Shown: positions 9,016-21,300 of the stretch, in pieces
Layout: the number at the start of each line of letters is the position of its first letter
Numbering within the stretch: position 1 is the stretch's first letter
Assembly (NCBI RefSeq): GCF_000485595.1
Contig: NW_014578087.1
Location: forward strand, 3,090-32,624
DNA from: Priapulus caudatus
Taxonomy: Eukaryota; Priapulida; Priapulimorpha; Priapulimorphida; Priapulidae
Direction: 5' to 3'
Length of the DNA: 29,535 nucleotides
Made by a program: the position numbers and the translations under genes
The notes under the pieces: model-generated
What the model was told of the DNA's origin: nothing
The model's input: only the letters and a program-made list of their open reading frames with translations
The model's database searches: none

Positions 9016-10162
9016 CAGGCTTTCCAGCGGCCCTAAAATTCCTAAAAATTCCTAAAATTTTGAGCTCGTCCTAAAATTCCTAAAAAACATTAATGTATGA
9101 AATTCCTAAAAAAAGGGCTAAAATTTTATTCAAATTACTAAAAAAAAAAATTCCACATATGTTTGGAGTTTTTGGTGATGAGATGATGAACTTTTGGTTT
9201 GTAATTATGTCTAATGCAGGGTCTCCAACCATTCCTCATTCTGCGGAATCATTACGATTTCTAGGCTTAATTTCTGCATTCTGCAGCGGCAATGTTATAT
9301 TCCTCATTTCAGTTGCACTGTACAAAATTTGCACTGATTGTTCGCATTGTTTGCTTGGACACATTGTTTTTTTTCAGGCATGTCTACGATAAATGAAACA
9401 GCCTAGTCAGACAGGCGCTGTCTGCAAGGTGTCGCGTAGTTTGTCTGCTAATCAGACAAGGGTTGTAGGGTTGAGATAGTGTTATCAGACATGAGAATAT
9501 GGCCCACATTATGCCCCAGATTGCAGGAAAATGGCTTAAATATTTCAAAATTTTCTGGGGGGGGCATGCCCCAGGACCCCCCTAGCACTGGCACGCAGGC
9601 CTGCCTGAGGCAGCCAAGGTACATTTCGCCCCCCTCAATGTCCATCTATTTCTGACATTCGACGATTTCGACTGATTTCTGACATTCGACGATTTTCTGA
9701 TGTCCATCAATTTCTGAATACGCCACTAGTTACTGATCACCGCGGGAACATTCCGCATTTGGAGTTCACAGGGTTGGAGACCCTGCTAATGGATGTTTTC
9801 TAGTTATCTTTATACAGAGTGAGTATTGTGACTCAGTCTACCAGTGATTCCTAAGCTTCAGTGTCTGATTATACGACCCTGTTCCTGGCTGGATGTACAA
9901 GACATGCCTAATTTGCATGAAACTTGATGATGTACAGTTGTATCGAGGACTTGGAGGATAGGAATAGCTGGTAGACTGGACACATACCACATAGAACTGT
10001 ATCTGTAAGTTAACACGTTGATGTTTATGAAAGGTAAGTGACTTATTTTATCCTGAAAATGTTTCGATTCATCCCTAAAAATTCCTAAAATAGCCCTAAA
10101 AAAACCTGAATTTCTCCCTAAAATTAGCCCTAAAATGTTGTCAAGGACTGCTGGAAAGCCTG
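9016..10162. mobile_element. hAT-like MITE (outer element)
   Basis: Terminal inverted repeats CAGGCTTTCCAGC (9016-9028) and GCTGGAAAGCCTG (10150-10162) are exact. The direct repeat CATAAAC (9009-9015 and 10163-10169) flanks them, extendable to 8 bases (CATAAACC), the target length of hAT elements. Subterminal regions carry many CCTAAAATT-type units in opposite orientation. There is no transposase ORF. It lies between the convergent 3' ends of PRPF3 and RANGAP1. Confidence 0.85.
9217..9785. mobile_element. Nested MITE inside the outer element
   Basis: 14-bp exact terminal inverted repeats CAGGGTCTCCAACC (9217-9230) and GGTTGGAGACCCTG (9772-9785), flanked by the direct repeat CTAATG (9211-9216, 9786-9791). 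The termini are of hAT (Charlie-like) type; a 6-base target copy is shorter than the usual 8. No ORF encodes a transposase. Confidence 0.85.
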
Positions 10163-10169
10163 CATAAAC

Positions 10170-10491
10170 CTGCGGTTCAACCTACCTATTTCCATGTATG
10201 TAAATATGAGCAGACCTGATCAAGGCAGTACATTACTTGGGCAAGTCCCACCCAAAACATCTCATTTTAAACAAGAATTAAATTTCAAAAACAGCCTTGC
10301 CGCCTGTTAATCATGGCTGCATGCTGCTGTTAATGAGAATGGGCTTTCTGAACATGCAGCATTGTATTAATCGGGTGATGTTCTCACTGTGGATTTGCCT
10401 TCAATCACATTGATCACACATCTTTAGCCCCAGTGCGTGAAAACTCGAGATGAACATAGAAACACCCTTCGCTCTACATTACATCATCATC
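10170..10491. other. No gene seen
   Basis: Spacer between the hAT-like element and the distal RANGAP1 poly(A) signal; no ORF or repeat recognised. Confidence 0.5.
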
Positions 10492-10497
10492 TTTATT
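10492..10497 (-). terminator. RANGAP1: RANGAP1 distal poly(A) signal candidate
   Basis: AATAAA on the - strand, about 600 bases after the RANGAP1 stop. Confidence 0.5.
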
Positions 10498-11092
10498 TTC
10501 TTTGGAACATTAAACATTAAATCAACGCTGCCCGGTAAAAGCTTACAGATCTATAGTGTATCAGCTGGCAACACTACAACGTAAACTCTGAGCAGCAAAC
10601 GATGGTTCGTTAAATTGTCTCGCCACGATTCACACAGCATCGACGCAGAAACAAGACGGCATTAAATAGAGGCGAGTCACGACGACGACAGGGTCATAAA
10701 AACCGCATTTAAATATATATATGTGACAAGTGTCGCTACTCGCTAATCAAAGTTTTTATTTTACAGTAGTCCCTATACTGTATTAACATCATGATGTTTC
10801 AGATCGAAGTTGGTGCCGTACTCAGTATTTGTACAAGGCTTCTATGAGCTTGTGGCGCTGCATCATATACCCATCTAAGGTCTTGCAGGGTCTGGAAGAG
10901 GAAAAAACAAATGCACGTCACCACCATAATGTGCAATGGCAACTACTAGGGGCAATAAACATAGGCACGACGAACCGAAATGCTGGACAATACAGCCACC
11001 GTTGCTTATATAGTCCCAGGTAAATTCTTATTCATATGCATTTCATATGCTCACTTGTGTCTTGTTAACTCATTCAGTTTTGTAGCCAACTA
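10498..11092 (-). other. RANGAP1: RANGAP1 3' UTR
   Basis: Region after the stop on the - strand with two candidate poly(A) signals. No other coding signal is convincing; the + strand ORF at 10829 has no support. Confidence 0.55.
10755..10760 (-). terminator. RANGAP1: RANGAP1 proximal poly(A) signal candidate
   Basis: AATAAA on the - strand, about 330 bases after the stop; first canonical signal met by the transcript. Confidence 0.6.
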
Positions 11093-11281
11093 TTAACTCT
11101 CTGCCATGTCATGGTCAGTGATATCGGTTGCAGACGAGTAGGTAACAAAACCACACCTTGTCAGAAATGCCTCGAGCATGTCTTTAGTAGACTTTGGGAA
11201 GTACGGCTGTTTCACTGCGTGCAGTAGAATGGTCAACGGGCCATAGAGATCATGCACAAGTTGAAAATCCTTGTCCTCGCT
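11093..11281 (-). CDS. RANGAP1: RANGAP1 exon 12 (terminal)
   Basis: Acceptor AATTTTGCAG|AGC, phase 0; residues 517-578 and [23 protein letters not shown] and [20 protein letters not shown] match human SEDKVKAIANLYGPL and VQQDYFPK. SE completes the SUMO motif begun in exon 11. Confidence 0.95.
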   Translation of the reverse strand, partial: SEDKDFQLVHDLYGPLTILLHAVKQPYFPKSTKDMLEAFLTRCGFVTYSSATDITDHDMAES

Positions 11282-12323
11282 CTGCAAAATTACAACCGAC
11301 TGTCACTGACAGCCCCAGGGGGAGGAAGAGCATCAGGGTTGTGCACCCCCTCCTCCTTCCCGTAATACTAGCAAGCACAACAACCAACTTAACTCGCAAT
11401 GACTTTCACATTCAACTTATAGGGATAGTAGACTCTAGGATTTTACTGCATCCAACTGTACTTACTGTATAACAAATAGTCTATACCCACACGTATTTGT
11501 TACCAGAAACCTAATTTAATTGTTATAATGAATTTCACATCAACGCTACGAAATTTGAACGGCGCCATGACACCCGCGGCCGTGCTGCCACCCTGAAAAA
11601 GTTGCGTATTTGCCAATTTATTTTGCACGTTACAGACCGAGGGCTAATCACAAAGGTAAAATTATATTCATACCTAAATGCTATTTAACGGAACGATGTT
11701 CATTTTAGGACAAATTTATCCATAATATAACTGAAACTATATGTCGTTTATAAGATATTACAATCCTTTTGCTTTTAAATTAATAAATAAGAAACACCCT
11801 CGGTCTGTAGCCCTTGACTGAAAAGTGGTTTTGCGCAACTTATCAGATAGTGCGCTTTGAGTGGCTCCACCGTCGTTGTAATCAAACTGTCGTCGTTAGT
11901 TTTAAAACATTTTTTAATAGTATTTGTAATGATGATTGAACCATGAAACTTTTTATGTAGCGTAATTTTAGCCTAAATTAACTGAAAATAACCCTAGAAG
12001 CTAGAGAAACGATCCCTTTAACAGAATTCTATTAAAATCTGTCCACTTACCTTAATGAGTCCAAGATGAACTAACAAAGAATTTGAGAGCAATGACAGGT
12101 TCATGTCGCCTTGGCCAAAAGTGTTAATTAGCAGTGCATCTGTAATTATAATTAAGTATAATTGAAATTCTGATTTTCTGAGCCTGTATAAAATAAATTA
12201 AAATTGGCAAGTTGTGCACAAGGAATTCCTACAGTATATATAGTGAATTAAATCATAGAAACTAAATCTTCAAAGATTTTCTGTAGAAAATGTGAAAAAA
12301 TTAAATCACTATTACCCCCCCCC

Positions 12324-12354
<31 letters not shown>

Positions 12355-15300
12355 TATAACCTCACTGATTCAGTCATTTCGATTAGGGGAACAGAAACCA
12401 GGGGGGGGGGAAATCCGAGGGTCATACTCGGCTACCTGTGCATTTCATCGCAGCTTCATTCACGCTGCTATCCTCCCGCCGCCCAGCTGCCAGCGCGACC
12501 TTCATAAAGGTCACCATAACTTTCTCCGAATCTGCTATGTCGGCCTGAAACAAATACGGGTGTGAAGAAGGACAAAGGGCGATGTTTATTTTTGTATTGG
12601 TATTACTTTAAGCTTAAAAGAAATCGTGTACCGAGAAGAGAGCACTAGGCGTAGCATTAGGTTAGCACTTAGCATATGTAAATAATTTGATACTTGTGAT
12701 CAACATAATTGAGATTAACCTCTAAACTAAAACAAGAGCCGCAGAGCATCTGGGCTCATCTGGGGTCTGTTGCTACGGTTATAAACGTAAAATTTCGGTC
12801 GTGCGTAATGACACATTTGTTAGGCGCAGATATGCAGATACGCAGTTGCGTACACTGCATGTAGATTTCTCTTTTTCTCGAGGCTGTAGCGCTGCCGGAC
12901 GAGGCTGTGCGACTGATTGTTTATACAGATGTCTGATTGTCTATCAGACTGATTGTCTGATGGTCTTCTAACCCTAGCAAGACCGTTTCGTTGAGCTAGC
13001 AAGGCGGTAACGTTTTTTTATAACTTCACATAAATATTTATACTATATGTTAATTCGGGTGGCACTACAGGCAGAAATAGAGAGCTGCCACCTGTAACTA
13101 ATTAACGCAGGCAAAAACTACACAGTACTATCACCGGCACATGCACTGGCAGTGGCATATGTTACATGTAACACACTGACACTGACAGTACAGAATGCCA
13201 TAGAAATTATACAATTTAAGGAGCATAAACCTTCTTCAACCAAATTTAGCTTTTGAAATTTCACTGTGACATTGTAGCCTCATACATCCAGGCATGTATA
13301 GATTCTACTAGCAAACCCAGCAGTCAAATTCTTTCTAACAGTAAACAAATCCATGTTTAACCCTCCTCTTGAGGGTCAAAAGGTTATCCGACACTTACTC
13401 TTCGCATGTCAGCAGAAAGTAGATTTCATGGTCCTTTCAATAAAGCCATAAAAATGGTAGGTCACCGCTGAAACAAAAAAGTTTTTCAATCGCTCCGTCA
13501 GACCATGTCCTCAGAAAATGTCTAAAATCTGCCCTGTGCCCCATTGACCTGTGACCTCTAATTTCGGCACAGTGATGGCTTTTCCTACCATGATGCTATA
13601 CACCGACTATCACGAGCCTAGGTCAAGCCGTTTAGATTTGTGCTGCAATTCTGCATTTCCTCCCTATATCTTAAGTTAAGGAGGAAATGTTCCTCCTTCT
13701 TTTACACCTCTTGACCTTTAACCTTTGACCCCCAGCTTCGACATACCAACTCGTTTTCGGATTACCCCCCACGTCCCAACTTTCGAATCCGTACGTCGAG
13801 CCGTTTAGATTTGTGCCCAACTGTTGACGGACGCACGCAGGGACGGACGCACGGCCGGACGCACGCTCATGCGATTCAACAAGCTGCAACTGACTATGTC
13901 AGATGAGCTAAAAATGTGAAATTTACGGTATAAACGGCTTGCTATAACGCGCGTACATTTTTTGTTTTCCTGATTTACCCGCTCAAGTATGATTGAGGTA
14001 GAAAATGTCCCGAAAGCACACATTCTTTATTAAATACATAATACTATAAAATACAATAACATTAACTCGGTTGCAAGCGCCATGTAAGCCGGTTGTTATT
14101 AGCAACAAGAACGAAAACTTATGATTCCAAAATGTATCCACCAGGTCACGCCACATTAGCCCTTTGGCGACACACGTCGTCACGGGAACTCACAGCGAGA
14201 TGTTGTATGATCTGCTCGGCTCTATTCTCGCCGAGACCTAGAAGCCTGGCTGCAGAGGGCGCCGCTAAGAAGCTGTCGACTGTACAAGCCTCAGGCAGCA
14301 CCTGCGAACGGGAGGGGACGGCTAACAATCAGTCAGGCACACATATAGTAGCTTTAGTAATGAATCGAACTCTATGGTGTTAGTATTTGTTAATGAGAAA
14401 GTTAAGAAACTGAACTAAGATATCGCCTGATAATTTAACGTTTAATTCTACGAATATTGTGGAATCAGGCTTTGCTACTTGTTGCTATTGATTTACAGCA
14501 CAATTTTGCCGATGGGGACAATTTATATATTTAATATCGATATTTATAACAGACATAGATAATTTCTTCTGGGACAATGTAATCTTTTACAAGTGGGCCC
14601 TCCATTATATTTGCAATAGCATTCACAATAACAGGTATGAGAATGACCCAAGAACTGACAATACTGACCACAAAATGCGAGTGCCAAAGTCAAGGTTATG
14701 GGGAGAGTACAGGAGAAAGTATCACCTTCCTCTTAGTGAAGGTTTGGGAGGTCACTCTTAAGAAAATCATGAAAACTGGTTACTCTGTGGTGCATTCGGG
14801 TGTCTGAGCATCAGTTTCAAACACAGAACCAAAGGCCGAAACATATTCTACCCCCCACCAAGATTTTCCCCTCGAATTTACACCATCTTAAAAATGGCTC
14901 TGGCCGTAACAAAAAACACTGAAAATCACAGATACGTGAAAAATTCTCATCCCTGTATGTGAATGTATTGCAACAGTGGTAGCACTTTGCCAAGAAGAGA
15001 AATGCAAAATAGTACAAGTGTGACGTTTACACAAGTTTTTATTGCAAAATAGTGCAGATTTAGTACATGGAACTCTGTGTTACACCACACAGTAACAGAA
15101 TTAATGACATTTGAAAACCAAAGACAATGGGACGCTATTGCACTGATCACTAATTCAGTTTATACTGTTAGGGTTAAAACTAAATTTTGAAAACGTACAT
15201 ATAGCAATCATCCCATCTGCAATAAAAACATGATACATCTCTAAAAATGAGAATATAAAAACCAGGCAGGTGGAAATTTTACTACCATAATCTGGTCATG

Positions 15301-18300
15301 AAAACATAACCCGTTTAAAAATATAATTACAGGACAAAGGATAAAATACAATCTTATGTGTGCTAAAAACCACGAAATGCACGTGAAGGTTGGTAGCGGG
15401 GAGAATTTTTTTTGCTAGAGTTTCAACTGTTCCAAAGTTTCCGCGAGATCCTGTTCAGTCGTCTGAAAGAAATGAACAAAAACTAAAAAACCCAAAACCA
15501 GTGTGAAGCGATGGGACAGTTTGTGATGAGGGATTTTTTTGCTGTGTGAGTATATATAATGGGATGTGTGTGTGCTAGTGAAGGTAAAGGGTAACAGATG
15601 TGTGAACGGTAATACGTGCACAGTTAACACGTTCAACGCTGCCCTGGTTAACAATGCACCTACCGCCCTGTGCTGAGATTTTCGCGTTTTTATCGCTTAG
15701 TCACCTATTACACAAAATGTTTTTGGCAGGTTTAACTAGCTATAAAATTATTTATAATTAGTGGCTAGTATAATATAGATATAAACTTACTCTCAGACAT
15801 CAAAACAACACCGGAATCTATCACCCGTGATCTATCAAATCAAACACAACTTTCAGACATAAAAACAACTTNNNNNNNNNNAATTTTCAATGAAGTTCAT
15901 CTCAAGGTTACGTGATCCACAGGGTCATCAAACTTTATACTGCTCCTATATAACAAATAATGACAGATTTGGATTGCCTATGCAATTAGCTTTCCAAAGA
16001 CACCAATATCAACCAATTTGGCCTAGTAGTTACAGAGATATGACCATTTGAAAATTGACGGGTGCGTCCATTTTGGCCAAAATCGCCAAAAAAGGGCGTG
16101 CCGTAGCGCGAAAACCGTTTGTCCGACGGAGCTGAAATTTGAAATTTCAGCTTTTTCAGCCGAAATTACCCCATAAACCAAATTTCAGCCAATTTGAAGG
16201 AGGTCAGGTGTAAATTTCCATTTTTTTTGGGTGATTTGACACGGAATGACCCCGTGATCTATCAAATCAAACACAACTTTCAGACATAAAAACAACTTCA
16301 CAACACACGGCGGTCAAACGCCCTTTGGCTTGGTGAACTAAAAACATTACCTCAGTCCCAAAAACTCCCAAAATAACGTTCCAAACAACAGTAAAGTATT
16401 GTATAAATTATGTCATCTACTACTGGGGTTTATACAGTGACGCTATTGAATTGCTAAGCGTATAGCACCTGCCATCTATAGGAGAACATAGTAAACGTTC
16501 CAAATTAATTGTTTGTTTTTTTTGTTTTTTTGCCACGAGTATACTCGTGTTTCGCGGCCGTGCGTTTTGCAGGTTCGAACGAGTATACTCGTGTTTCGCG
16601 TTGAACGTGTTAAAATGAAGTGAAACACTCATTCCTGAAACACATGACTAACATTCCATCAATACGACTTATAACTGAATAGGCTGAAAAACATAATTAC
16701 ACTGATACACCATACCCCTCCCTTTCCCCTGCACAACTTAACCCTTCCTTACCCAGTCAGTATGAACCCATGCAATGGACCAGCCAATAAAATATTAATA
16801 TCTCTACAAACCTCTTTTAAATCCTCCCTCTTGAGTGGCGATGTGTGGAGAAGAACATCCTCCTGCTTATCTTTCTTCTCCTCCTCTTCCTCCTCCTCTT
16901 CTTCCTCCTCCTCATCCTCCTCTTCATCCTCCTCGTCCTCTTCATCTGGTTCCCCCTCATCGTCGCTATAGGAAACAAGGAACCAAGTTTATTTTAGCAG
17001 GATACCACTCGTTGGCGACGTCTATTTGATTGCTGGCACTTTAACAGACATATTATCAGGAGTGTATCAATATTGATACACTCCTGATATTATATTGCAA
17101 TGATAGCTAACGTGTAGCAATGATTGAAATTGAGCTGAACTTACGACAAAGAACCAAGGACCTCTATCTTGTCGATGGCTTCCAATGTACCCTGTAGTAT
17201 CTCAATTCCATCTTCACCTAGCTGGTTACCTGTTAGAAAGCATCAGGTATTTTTACACTTAAAAAAGGCTTTTATTAATAGGCAAAAAACTTTATCAAGA
17301 AATATACGTAACAACTATGCTATAGCGCTTGGCATTATTTCCCATTTAATTCTACCAATTGACACACAAATTAACACCATTCACCACAATAAGATAACAA
17401 AATATAGCTATGAATCTAATCAGCATCGAACAACAAAAATTGTTATGGAGTTACATTAAAATGTGTTTCAATTGGACATAATAAGGTGCTTTAGTGGTCC
17501 CTTTTAGCTAGTAGATGCTAGACTCTATCACAACATAATAGTAGAGTGATTAGATCACTTAATACAGTAAGATTAGAAGCTTACCATTCAGGTCCAGCCT
17601 CTCCAACTTCGTCTTTTTCTCCATCGCCTCGGCGACGGCGATCGCGCCACGCTGGTCGATCTCGTTGAAAGTCAGCACGAGTTCGCGCAGCTCGTGATGA
17701 CCTGGACCTAGGGCATCGGCGAGCACGGTGGCGCCACGTGTCTTCAGCAGGCAGTCGCCGAGGTTCAACGTCTCGAGTTTCTGCATCGCCGGCAATGCCT
17801 GTTAGAGAGAAGAATGACAGAGAGATGATTAAACGCGATTAAACGCACGACGATCGATTCGGAGTAGGCAGACGATGCCACGCGACGGTACAGAGGGTCA
17901 GCATCTCCAGGTTCTGCATCGCCAGCAACACCTGTTAGACATGTTAGAGAGAAGAATGAAGAAATGACGGCTGAGCGATTAAACGCACGACGATCGAATT
18001 TTGGCAGATGATGCCACGCGACGGAATGGCTTCCTGTGTACTACCTCTGAACTACTATGACAACTCGACTCTATCTGATAATACATACGAAGCAGTGCGA
18101 GGAACTGAACTATCGGCGATGACAGGCAGCTGTAGCCAATCGGCATTAGGACGCGATGATGTAATTCGAACGGGACGACAGCGCAGTTCGCTCGCTTGCA
18201 TGAGTGAGCGAAAGTTTTCACACGAGCATTATTGTTCACCCACCTTTGCTAGGTGAGCTGCACCCTTCTCTGTGTACGTGTTGTCGTTCATGTTCAGAAC

Positions 18301-21300
18301 GCGCAGGCGACAGTTCGCTGTGAAGGCGTCGCAGAGAGCGGCGATGCCGACGTGGTAGATGCCGTTCTGCGGCATGGATATCTCCTCCAGGGTGCCTATC
18401 GTCTGCAGGAATGATACATGATACGTCGAGCCATTACACATCGAAGAGTTTGCTTAGTCTAAACTTTTTTCTTTAATAGGGTACGACAAGAAATGGACTG
18501 GAATGTTTGAGAAATTGTATTTTTAAGGAATCTTTATATCTTTGAGAAATGTTCATATCTTTGAGAAATCTTTGTATTTTTGAGGGGATTTGAGAAATCT
18601 TTGTATCTCTGAGGAATCTACGAGGACTAAATTATTCAAATAACATACGACACTCATAATTGACTAGGATTAGCAAGGGGGGATGAATTGTCCTATTGGC
18701 CGACATGCCGTCTGAAATTACTGGGGAGAACATTGCACATCCTAGCCATCTAGTAATCTAGTATTACCCAGGGGGCAAGACAGGTTTACCAGAACCGGGA
18801 TTGCTATAAAAGGTTTGTTTGGTTATCAACGTGTTCAGGGGACCTCCCTGAACAACTTTCAGGTGGACAACCTTGAAAATATGGCTGCTGAAAAAAAATG
18901 GCGGCCATTTTCAAAATGGCCACCTTGATGTACTAATGATGATCAATTTTTAAGATATTGTTTGAATAGAACTTGCTTTCACCATGTGTGGTATCATATT
19001 AAAGGGAAATTAAATTCTCTACAATGAGTACCAATTTATTGAGGCTTAGTGATGATTTTAATGACAATTTTGGGCAAAAAATGTGATTTTTTACCATTTT
19101 TTTTCCAAAATGTGAATTGCACCAAAATTCATTTTCTCCATATTTCAAACGTCCTTTTGAGTAATGAATTGGAACTTTCAGAAAAATGCCCATATGTATG
19201 GTTAATATTGTCGCCAAAGCTCAAGGTTTCATTGCATTTTCTAAAATCATAAGTATATATTACTCCAAAGATAACATTTTGATATCTAAACTAAAACAGC
19301 ATTTTGTCATTTAGTGGTGGTATTTATAGAGTGTCATGAAAATAGCTCCCGAGATTTTTGTGCTCAATTATCATTTTTGTTGCTTGTATCCGAAGTTGAT
19401 TTAGGTTACAACTATCAGAAAATGGCAAGGGTTCAAATTTAATTTAGTTTTAATTTAGTGTAAATTAATTTTATAGTAAGTATTAATTTCTTCGTCATAT
19501 TTCTAAATCTATACTGAGCATCAACAGAACAAACACAATAATAACGATTTACTGTTCATTTTTTAATTGTGAAACAGATAATGGTACAGATGACAAATTA
19601 TACCTGACACTAATTACATCGAACATAAAATTACCTGTCACTGTGTGTTAGTTAATTGTCGACATGTCCAAAGTCACTGCTTTGCCTGCCTTTCAAATAT
19701 TGCAAGTGTTACGTGAAACGGCCTGCCACTTGGTTGCGGCATCCCTGGGCAGCATACATCCATGTAACATCAATAGCCTTTTCGTTTCACACAGTACAGA
19801 TTTACTGTTCAGCCTCTTGGTCGCAGCCACACGGCAATAGCCTTTTTCATTGTCTGTCAGCCAGGCTGGCTTGCAGTTGAATGTGGACTGAGGACAAGTT
19901 TCCCATCCTTGCAGAGCGCCAGCCATACTCCTCAAATGGGGAAGCTCTGGCTGCACAATGGTGCACTCTTGTTCTAGTGAAAGTTGCTAGAGCTCGCACT
20001 CGTATGGTGTGCTCAAGAAATGCATCTTCTGTTGATGGTAGCCACTTCGCCAGAGTTGACCTCGTTCAATTCAGGATTTAGTAGACCAGGTTATCTCCCA
20101 GCGATGAATTCAAACAGCGGAGAGGGAGGGGAGGGGCGAAACTAGGGGGTCCCAGGGGCGTGCTTTGGTCTTTACCGTACCACTAATTTAATGCGTGTAA
20201 ATCGTCATCCCAATAGACGGTATTTGGGGTTCTTGTATATAATTAAGATAGGCGGTCGTGTGATACATTAGTGGTTGAGGTGTGGACAGGTTTGGTGTTT
20301 GTACTTGTGTGTTTCTGCAGTGCATGCGATGGCACCGGCTAAAATACCAATGCCGGTTGTCAACTGGTCGAATGGAATTCTGACGATCGATTGCCCTCTG
20401 CTGGCAAACTTTCTATTGTAATCGGGGACGGAGAGTATTTTAAACGGGCCGCAACGAATTGAAAACAGGGGCGAGTTTTCCCAACGGGCCGCGGCGCGCC
20501 CCAGTCTTGCGCAACGTAGGCGGAGCAACCCTGAGGACCCTCAGTTTTCAATGATCACATCTCGAAGTCATCGCCTTTGTGTAGGTACCCAGTGATGAAA
20601 GCTTGCCGTGGCCTGCGTTCGATGAGTTTCCAATGTGATGTCGTGTCTGTACCTTGCCCTCGCCAAGGTCTTCAGGTTTAGATATGTCTAGCATGTCTGC
20701 TACTGCTTATATCCAGGTCTTCTTACCAGTGAAGAAAGATAGTTTTGTCGTTGTCTCTTCCCACTCAGGCTAGAGGATAACATGGTAGTGCGACGACACT
20801 GCGAAGCGTCCAGTGCCACAGCCATTGCGTGTCTATGCGTAGGTAAGCTTCTCCGGGCAGTTCTCACCCACAGTTCAGGAATGTATTCTTCAGAATAGTG
20901 CGCTGCATAGTAGACACAGATGATAGATAATTCCGATGTTCATTGCCGTGATGATCACTCTCTCAACATCTTCATTCTGACAACGTGTATATAAGCATGA
21001 CCTTGCTATCACCTCCTGCTGTGTAGATCCAAGCAGCGACGTAGTTTGCGGACCCTTCGGTGAGCAGCACACTCAGGTTTCTTTCTAGATCTCTGTTTTA
21101 GGTAAAGCGGTAGTTTTGAACCGAGTGTCTGGATCTAGCTGCTGTTCACTCTGCCGTCCACGTACTCACACCAGCGAACTACGCTTTGTGCGTGCATACT
21201 GAGAAGAATATCTTGTGGGTCTGGGGTCCGGTATGCTCAATACTTCAAACACCTTAGCCTGGTCTGGATCAGGCCAGTACTGTCTTGCCTGGCTCTGCTG

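Larger units (their letters stand above)
15624..16613. mobile_element. TTAA-flanked piggyBac-type MITE
   Basis: TTAA at 15624-15627 and 16610-16613 flank exact 12-bp inverted repeats CACGTTCAACGC (15628-15639) and GCGTTGAACGTG (16598-16609). TTAA target sites are typical of piggyBac-type elements. No transposase is visible. The assembly gap and its flanking duplicate lie inside. It sits in RANGAP1 intron 8. Confidence 0.75.

Noticed and set aside
16762-16971. Poly-serine ORF on the + strand
   Set aside because: Antisense of the RANGAP1 exon 8 acidic tract.
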